From assembly GCA_020433805.1 (NCBI GenBank), contig JAGRBZ010000008.1:1-60401 (forward strand): a stretch of 60,401 nt of DNA, in the 5' to 3' direction. Positions 55,601 through 60,401 of the stretch are shown one piece after another. A program made the translations under genes and the position numbers. Below the pieces are notes generated by a model. That model was not told the origin of the DNA. It was given only the letters and a program-made list of their open reading frames with translations, and did not search any database. The DNA is from Anaerolineae bacterium. Its GTDB lineage: Bacteria > Chloroflexota > Anaerolineae > 4572-78 > J111. Each line of letters opens with the position of its first letter. The stretch's first letter is position 1.

Positions 55601-55670
55601 CTGGGGAGCAGGGATTTGAACCCGGCCGGCAGAGCCAGAATCTGCTACCCTACCACGAGACGACTCCCCT
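55601..55670 (-). tRNA. tRNA-Gln (anticodon CTG), structurally irregular
   Basis: The minus strand folds into a cloverleaf of 70 bases without an encoded CCA. The anticodon stem GCAGA / TCTGC encloses TTCTGGC, giving anticodon CTG (glutamine, CAG codons). The acceptor stem has six good pairs (GGGGAG / CTCCCC) and a first-position A1-A72 mismatch where bacterial tRNA-Gln normally has U1-A72. G73 is present. The D stem (GTCT / GGGT) has three G-T wobbles, the T stem has a C50-T64 mismatch, and the variable loop has only three bases. The T loop is TTCAAAT. A promoter and a terminator frame it, so it is probably transcribed. It could be a diverged second copy. Confidence 0.85.
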
Positions 55671-55683
55671 ATATGTAACCGGA

Positions 55684-55712
55684 ATTGTAGCATTTTCAAG
55701 AGAGGAGAGCAA
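55684..55712 (-). promoter_or_regulatory. Promoter of the tRNA-Gln gene
   Basis: Minus-strand TTGCTC (55707-55712), a 17-base spacer, TACAAT (55684-55689). The predicted start is about seven bases before the tRNA 5' end. Confidence 0.65.
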
Positions 55713-55718
55713 ATTTTT

Positions 55719-58700
55719 TTACGTTTCTATAACCGCCTTACGCTTTTCTTCTAAAATTTCTTGGACCTTGTGGCGCAGGCTTTTGGGGGTGTAGGGTTTT
55801 TCTAAAAATTCTCTGTCTCGATCAATTACGCCATGATCGACGATTTCACTGTCAGTATAACCGGATGTGTATAAGACTTTTATATCAGGCTGTAACGCGG
55901 TTACCTCTTTAGCAACTTGAGGCCCTTTCATACCACCAGGTAAGATCACATCCGTAATAAGCAATTGAATGTTTTGTTCCTGCTGGGCCAGTTGCAAGGC
56001 TTCTTGTCCCTGGCGAGCCGTAAGCACCTTATACCCTTCGGCGTCAAGAATTCGACGGGTTAACTCTCGAACCATAGCATCATCTTCTACAACCAAAATG
56101 GTTGTAGAGCTGATAAGTGATTGATCGGTAACAATATTGGTAGCGACCGGTTGCTCTTGTGGAACGAATACCCTGGGCAGATAGATCCTAAACGTTGTTC
56201 CCTGTTGCGGCTCGCTTTCAATGGCAATATGACCCTTACAGTGTTTAACAATACCCTGGACCGTGGCTAAACCTAAACCGGTACCCTTGCCTGATTCTTT
56301 CGTTGTAAAAAAGGGTTCAAAAATATGGGCTTTGGTTTCGGCATCCATACCGGACCCTGAGTCACGTATTGATAGAATGACGTAGCTTCCCGGGATAATC
56401 TCATCATAGGAATGGGTATCCTGTTTATCTAACTCAGCATTGGATGTTTCAATGGTTAATTGGCCACCATATGGCATAGCGTCTCGGGCATTAACAGCCA
56501 GGTTGATAATGATTTGATCGACTTGGCTGGGGTCGATGTTGACGAGACCCAATGCCGGGTCAAGTTTCGTGGTCAATTGAATGTCAGCGCCAAGCAAACG
56601 CTGCAATAGTTTGCTCATACTCTCAACGATGCTGTTGAGATCAAGAATTTGCGGTTGCAGCATCTGTTTACGGCTAAATGCCAGCAATTGCCGTGTTAAG
56701 GCCGTTGCGCGGTGACCGGCCGTGATAATTTGCTTAATCTCTTCTGAAATAGGGTGATCGTCATCAATGTGGCTATTTAAAGTGATTTCGGCCACACCGG
56801 TAATAACCGTTAGGAGATTATTAAAATCGTGGGCTACCCCACCGGCCAACTGACCGATTGCTTCCATCTTTTGGGCCTGATGCAGTTGCTCTTCAAGCTG
56901 CTTCCGTTCCGTAATATTGCTAACAACGCCATATATATACATAGAACGCCCAACTTTCTCAGCACGAGCCTTATCGCGCACCCAAGTAACAGCGCCATCT
57001 GCCCGAGTCAAGCGATATTGAATTTTACTGTTTTGCCCGGAACGTAATTTCTCCAGATGCGCTTCAACCAAAGCCCGATCGTCGGGATGAACAACCGTGG
57101 TGATGAAAAAATCCCAGTTCTTAAGAAATTTCTCTAGCGGATAGCCCGTCAAAGTCCCAATATGGGGGGATATATAATGGTTCTTATAACGTCCTGGCTC
57201 CACAACTTCGGTCATATAAATGTGATCACGGATCGATGTGATTACACGGCGAAAACGCTCCATAAGCTGTGCATTTTGAATGGCAACGGCAATTTGATCG
57301 CCCACTTCACGAATAATCTGTTGGTGTTCGGTGCTAAAAGCGTAGGGTTGCGTTGAGGTAAAGACAATAGAACCAATTAATTCATCGTTAGAAATAAGTG
57401 GTGCGCCTAGCAGAGATTGCACGCTACCCTCCTCTAAGCTATTAGCCGATTCCGGAGCAAAAGCGAGCAAACTTGTTTCTGTTATTACTTGAATTCTTCC
57501 TTGTTTCATAATATCGATGGCGGGTTTTACCCTATCAAGGGAGAACCGTCGACCCTCACTTTTTACATCTTCATCGTCCACTTTTTCAACCAAAACAATA
57601 GCTTCATTGTCATCAAAATCAAAGAGGTTGATATTAGCCCTCTCGTACGGAATGAGTGCTTGTAAACTTTTCAGCGTCGCGCCACCAATTGCTTCGGCCG
57701 ATTGAGCAGACAGAATAGCTTTATCGATTTGACTGAGAATCTTTAATCGGTCAGCGTAGCGCTGTAGCTCTGCTTGAGCATCTTTTTGTTTGGTAATATC
57801 GCGTACAATACATAAAACTAAAGTGTCCTCATCATCACCCTTCAATTTTGAGGCACTTACCTCAACGGGGATACGCCGCCCCTGACTATCGATATCAATT
57901 GTCTCAAAGTAGCGACCATTATACTGAAGTTCTTGCTTAATCACCGTGCCCGGTTCGCCTCGAACTTCCGGAGCTTGCAGATCCGTCACCTTCATAGATA
58001 ACAGTTCTTCTCGCGTATAATCCAGTAGTTCACACGCTCGGTTATTAACATCAACAACCTGATCATCCTGCCGAACCAGTAAGATAGCATCGTAAGCCCG
58101 TTCAAATAGAGACCGATAAAGCGCTTCGCTTTCTCGCAGCGTTGCCTCCATCTCCCGACGTTGGGTGATGTCTTCAAGTATGGCGAAAAAATATTTAGGT
58201 TTGCCGGAATAATAGCGAGCTAAATAGGCCGTCAATTTGATCCATATCAAAGAAGAATTTTTACGGATATAGCGCTGTTCTATGGAATATGTGTTACGCT
58301 CATTGTTTAACAATTTCTGATGGCAGGTTAAATGGGCATTCCGATCTTCGGGATAGATCATGTCATAAAAGTTTACATCCAATAGTTCTAATTGAGTGTA
58401 GCCAAAAATGTCACATACCTTTTGGTTTACTTGCAGCCATTGGCCATCTGAGGCTATGCGAGCTACCCCTATAGCCGCTTGTTCAAACGTGGCATGCAGT
58501 TTGGCTTCTGTATCATGTAGTTGTCTATCTGTTATATCTTCTTCTATGATAAGAGTCTTTAGCTGATCTTCAGCTTTCTGAAGTTTTAGCGCTTGATCAA
58601 TAATCTGCCCTTCAAGGTTCATACGTACTTGCTCTCGCTCAGCTTCGGATTGGCGGTACTGAGCAATTTCCGCTTCCAGTTTCGCTTTTTCTCCCTCGGC

Positions 58701-58892
58701 CCGAGACAGCAAAACTTTGATCCAGATAGCAGCGATAACAACAGCAATAACAAAAATCAGGATGGCCACAGACGTTAAAATCGATGGCATTTGGACGAAT
58801 AAAACTTGAAATGTTGGAAAATATAGCGAGGTATCTATTTGAACCGGCAGAAAATGGATCTGCGGCCTAAAGTATTCACACCAATCTAACAC
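55719..58892 (-). CDS. Membrane-anchored PAS/GAF hybrid histidine kinase with C-terminal receiver
   Basis: A 1057-residue sensor. It starts with GTG 58892, supported by GGAGG five bases upstream. One membrane helix (about 38-62, SVAILIFVIAVVIAAIWI), a coiled coil (65-125), PAS (about 130-250), PAS (about 255-375), GAF (about 395-560), PAS (about 562-670), a phosphoacceptor domain with H688 (AGGVAHDFNNLL), an ATPase domain (NLAVNARDAMP, DSGSGMDAET, GTGLGLATVQG) and a receiver with D981 (LLITDVILPGGMKG) and EKPYTPKSL. With only about 37 residues before the helix there is no external sensor, so the helix is an anchor and sensing is cytoplasmic. There is no regulator gene beside it; the output partner must be encoded elsewhere. 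Confidence 0.9.
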   Translation of the reverse strand: MLDWCEYFRPQIHFLPVQIDTSLYFPTFQVLFVQMPSILTSVAILIFVIAVVIAAIWIKVLLSRAEGEKAKLEAEIAQYRQSEAEREQVRMNLEGQIIDQALKLQKAEDQLKTLIIEEDITDRQLHDTEAKLHATFEQAAIGVARIASDGQWLQVNQKVCDIFGYTQLELLDVNFYDMIYPEDRNAHLTCHQKLLNNERNTYSIEQRYIRKNSSLIWIKLTAYLARYYSGKPKYFFAILEDITQRREMEATLRESEALYRSLFERAYDAILLVRQDDQVVDVNNRACELLDYTREELLSMKVTDLQAPEVRGEPGTVIKQELQYNGRYFETIDIDSQGRRIPVEVSASKLKGDDEDTLVLCIVRDITKQKDAQAELQRYADRLKILSQIDKAILSAQSAEAIGGATLKSLQALIPYERANINLFDFDDNEAIVLVEKVDDEDVKSEGRRFSLDRVKPAIDIMKQGRIQVITETSLLAFAPESANSLEEGSVQSLLGAPLISNDELIGSIVFTSTQPYAFSTEHQQIIREVGDQIAVAIQNAQLMERFRRVITSIRDHIYMTEVVEPGRYKNHYISPHIGTLTGYPLEKFLKNWDFFITTVVHPDDRALVEAHLEKLRSGQNSKIQYRLTRADGAVTWVRDKARAEKVGRSMYIYGVVSNITERKQLEEQLHQAQKMEAIGQLAGGVAHDFNNLLTVITGVAEITLNSHIDDDHPISEEIKQIITAGHRATALTRQLLAFSRKQMLQPQILDLNSIVESMSKLLQRLLGADIQLTTKLDPALGLVNIDPSQVDQIIINLAVNARDAMPYGGQLTIETSNAELDKQDTHSYDEIIPGSYVILSIRDSGSGMDAETKAHIFEPFFTTKESGKGTGLGLATVQGIVKHCKGHIAIESEPQQGTTFRIYLPRVFVPQEQPVATNIVTDQSLISSTTILVVEDDAMVRELTRRILDAEGYKVLTARQGQEALQLAQQEQNIQLLITDVILPGGMKGPQVAKEVTALQPDIKVLYTSGYTDSEIVDHGVIDRDREFLEKPYTPKSLRHKVQEILEEKRKAVIET

Positions 58893-58924
58893 GTGGCCTC
58901 CAGCTTAACAGTAAACACCGCACG

Positions 58925-58948
58925 CCGGTAAGAGGGTATCCTTACCGG
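58925..58948 (-). other. Leader hairpin upstream of the membrane-anchored kinase
   Basis: A perfect eight-base-pair stem CCGGTAAG / CTTACCGG with an eight-base loop, 32 bases before the GTG start. There is no T-run. It could affect translation or be the remnant of a terminator for the upstream gene. Confidence 0.4.
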
Positions 58949-59066
58949 TTACGATACAAAATTAGAAACTATTTCGATGTCTCTCCAGAGATGGCAGGTT
59001 ATGCGTAGGCTGATGAGAATAAAAACTTGTTAACCGTGTACGGATAAGCCTATCGCTCAAAGCGTG

Positions 59067-59086
59067 AGTTCATTCTAGTTCATTCT
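59067..59086. repeat. Tandem 10-base direct repeat
   Basis: AGTTCATTCT occurs twice with no gap in the 268-base interval between the ammonia-lyase-like gene and the kinase. A ten-base spacing places both copies on one face of the helix, as in OmpR/PhoB-type boxes. The remaining interval holds no gene I can see. Confidence 0.5.
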
Positions 59087-59160
59087 TATGAAAGTTATCG
59101 TCTAATGAGAGGGCTAACTTTATTTATTCTACTACAAGATATGAAAATTTAGGAATACAA

Positions 59161-60401
59161 TTAACTTCTTGCTGTCGATAAGATATCGTGAAACAATTTT
59201 GAGTGAAGCATTTCCCGCAATTGCTCAACATCCGGCCCCGGCGAACGGTCCTGATGCAAGGGAGCGATGGATTGGCGTACATAGGTGCGTACCGCCTCAA
59301 CGCCATCGCCGGGACGGGCAGTTCGCTGATCGAGTGCCACCAGCCCGGCCAGTAACTCATAAGCCAGCATCGATGTTACCAGTTCCGCCATATCATAGAG
59401 GCGGGCGATGGCCGGCAGTGCCAGCGACATATAATCCTCTTGGCCGCCGGAACTGTCGCCGGTGGACAGCGAAATAGGCTGAGCCAGCAGGCGTAGTCGC
59501 GCTGCCAGCCCCAGACTAGCCTTGTGAGCCACTACTAATCCGGCATCCAAACCGGGACGGGCTGCGAGTTGCGGGGTCAAGCCCGTATCCTGGGCATTGA
59601 GCAGCCGATGCAGCCGTCGTTCGCTTAAACACCCGACGTGGGCCAGCGCCAGAGCCACCTGCTCCACCTGATTTACCAAGTGCTGGTTATGAAACAGGCC
59701 GACCGAGAGAAAACGCCCGCCTTGCGGTGAGTCGTCGCGCACCATGAGGGGGTTGTCGCTAAAGCTGGTTAACGCTATCTCGATGCGTTGGCGTAGGTTT
59801 TGAAGGGCATCGTGGAGCGCGCCATGCACCTGCGGTACCACCCGATACGAAACCGGCGCTTGCAATTTAACCGGCCTAACCCGACTGTTTGCCATAAGGC
59901 CCTGGAGTGCCTCTGTAATAACCAAAACTCCCGGCTCCGGTGAAGCGAGCCTAAGGGCCGGATCGATGGCGTCTTTAGGCACGGCCAGCCCTTCCATCGA
60001 AACAGCGGCTACGACATTGGCCAGCGTCAACTGCTGCATCAACTGCCGATAGGCATCGAGCGCATACGCCGGAGCGGCCGTAACTCCGTTCAGTAAGGCC
60101 AACCCTTCTTTGGGGCCTAATTGATAAGGCACAACGCCGCGTTCGGCCAGAGCAGCGGCGGCGGGCTGGCGTTGGTTATCAGGGCCGAAAACAAAACCTT
60201 CGCCGATGAAAGTTTGGAAGGCGTGGGTGTTGGCCGTAGCATCGGCGGCCATGCCGTGGCCCTGGCTCGGAATCCAGGGGGTGAAATCATCATTCAGCCG
60301 AGCGACTAAAAAGCGGCACAGGTCGGGGCTAATGCCATCTAGCCCGGATAAAAAATTGACCAGGCGAATGACCATTGTAGCGCGAGCGACGGGTTTAGGC
60401 A
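59161..60401 (-). CDS. Ammonia-lyase (HAL/PAL) family protein lacking the MIO tripeptide, 5' end outside the window
   Basis: At least 413 residues; the frame is open to the window edge and begins in the middle of the family (RATMVIRLVNFLSG), so roughly the first 100 residues are missing. Family blocks present: GPKEGLALLNG, YRVVPQVHGALHDALQ, FSDNPLM, LALAHVGCLSERRL, and GGQEDYMSLALPAIARL in place of the usual TSANQEDHVSM. Where active members have GxxGASGDLAPL, this protein reads GHGMAADATANT, so the Ala-Ser-Gly that cyclises into the MIO cofactor is Ala-Ala-Asp. It is probably not a conventional histidine or phenylalanine ammonia-lyase. The rest of the fold looks intact, with no stops or frame breaks, arguing for a conserved other role. 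Confidence 0.82.
   Translation of the reverse strand, partial: PKPVARATMVIRLVNFLSGLDGISPDLCRFLVARLNDDFTPWIPSQGHGMAADATANTHAFQTFIGEGFVFGPDNQRQPAAAALAERGVVPYQLGPKEGLALLNGVTAAPAYALDAYRQLMQQLTLANVVAAVSMEGLAVPKDAIDPALRLASPEPGVLVITEALQGLMANSRVRPVKLQAPVSYRVVPQVHGALHDALQNLRQRIEIALTSFSDNPLMVRDDSPQGGRFLSVGLFHNQHLVNQVEQVALALAHVGCLSERRLHRLLNAQDTGLTPQLAARPGLDAGLVVAHKASLGLAARLRLLAQPISLSTGDSSGGQEDYMSLALPAIARLYDMAELVTSMLAYELLAGLVALDQRTARPGDGVEAVRTYVRQSIAPLHQDRSPGPDVEQLREMLHSKLFHDILSTARS

Noticed and set aside
59161..60401. The ammonia-lyase-like gene as a pseudogene
   Set aside because: Its missing N-terminus is due to the window edge; the frame stays open to the last base and has no internal stop.
1..60401. 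Mobile element or phage insertion
   Set aside because: No transposase, integrase, terminal inverted repeats or target-site duplications were recognised, and the tRNA is not flanked by an integrase gene or a visible attachment repeat.

Overview
The window reads as a chromosomal segment of a Chloroflexota bacterium, most likely Anaerolineae-like. This is inferred from family habits, not from a marker gene: stacks of GAF domains in very large soluble sensors, Pro/Thr-rich linkers next to a single membrane segment, a giant secreted protein built from beta-helix, Calx-beta and CARDB modules with a hydrophobic FFPLLL-type motif before the last domain, and a GQGLVEYALI Flp-type pilin. Overall composition is moderate in G+C. 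I see no transposase, integrase, CRISPR array or rRNA.

Layout. 0.15-21.0 kb (minus strand): one very long, tightly spaced gene run that appears to start at a promoter near 21.05 kb. In transcription order it holds three stand-alone receivers, a GAF-only giant (1503 aa), a PAS/GAF giant with no kinase (1339 aa), an eleven-GAF hybrid histidine kinase with two receivers (2366 aa), a threonine-synthase-like enzyme fused to a receiver, a receiver-histidine kinase, and Maf. 21.1-26.6 kb (minus): a second run with a GAF kinase carrying a degenerate receiver, a receiver-GAF-PAS-kinase and a winged-helix response regulator. 26.7-28.0 kb: an MFS exporter. 28.3-30.2 kb: a tethered extracellular-domain protein facing a two-gene operon (small membrane protein plus pseudo-receiver). 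30.4-34.3 kb: a NarL/LuxR-type two-component pair. 34.6-52.4 kb (plus): a pilin-like protein and a 5679-residue surface protein. 52.6-55.5 kb (minus): a glycosyltransferase, a GNAT-like protein and a tethered Pro/Thr-linker protein. 55.6 kb: a divergent tRNA-Gln with its own promoter and terminator. 55.7-58.9 kb: a membrane-anchored PAS/GAF hybrid kinase. 59.2 kb to the edge: the C-terminal part of an ammonia-lyase-family protein whose MIO tripeptide is not Ala-Ser-Gly.

How it fits together. By motif inspection the window carries six histidine kinase transmitters and eleven receivers with an apparent phosphoacceptor Asp, plus two degenerate receivers, but only two DNA-binding outputs. Most of the signalling therefore ends in receivers without DNA-binding domains, in kinases, or in one case in an enzyme domain. 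The most unusual candidate system is the 0.9-21 kb run. Two giant ligand-sensing proteins without a transmitter sit next to one giant hybrid kinase, three free receivers and a PLP enzyme under receiver control. I infer a multi-subunit phosphorelay that could act directly on amino-acid metabolism. The sequence shows the architecture. The function is inference.
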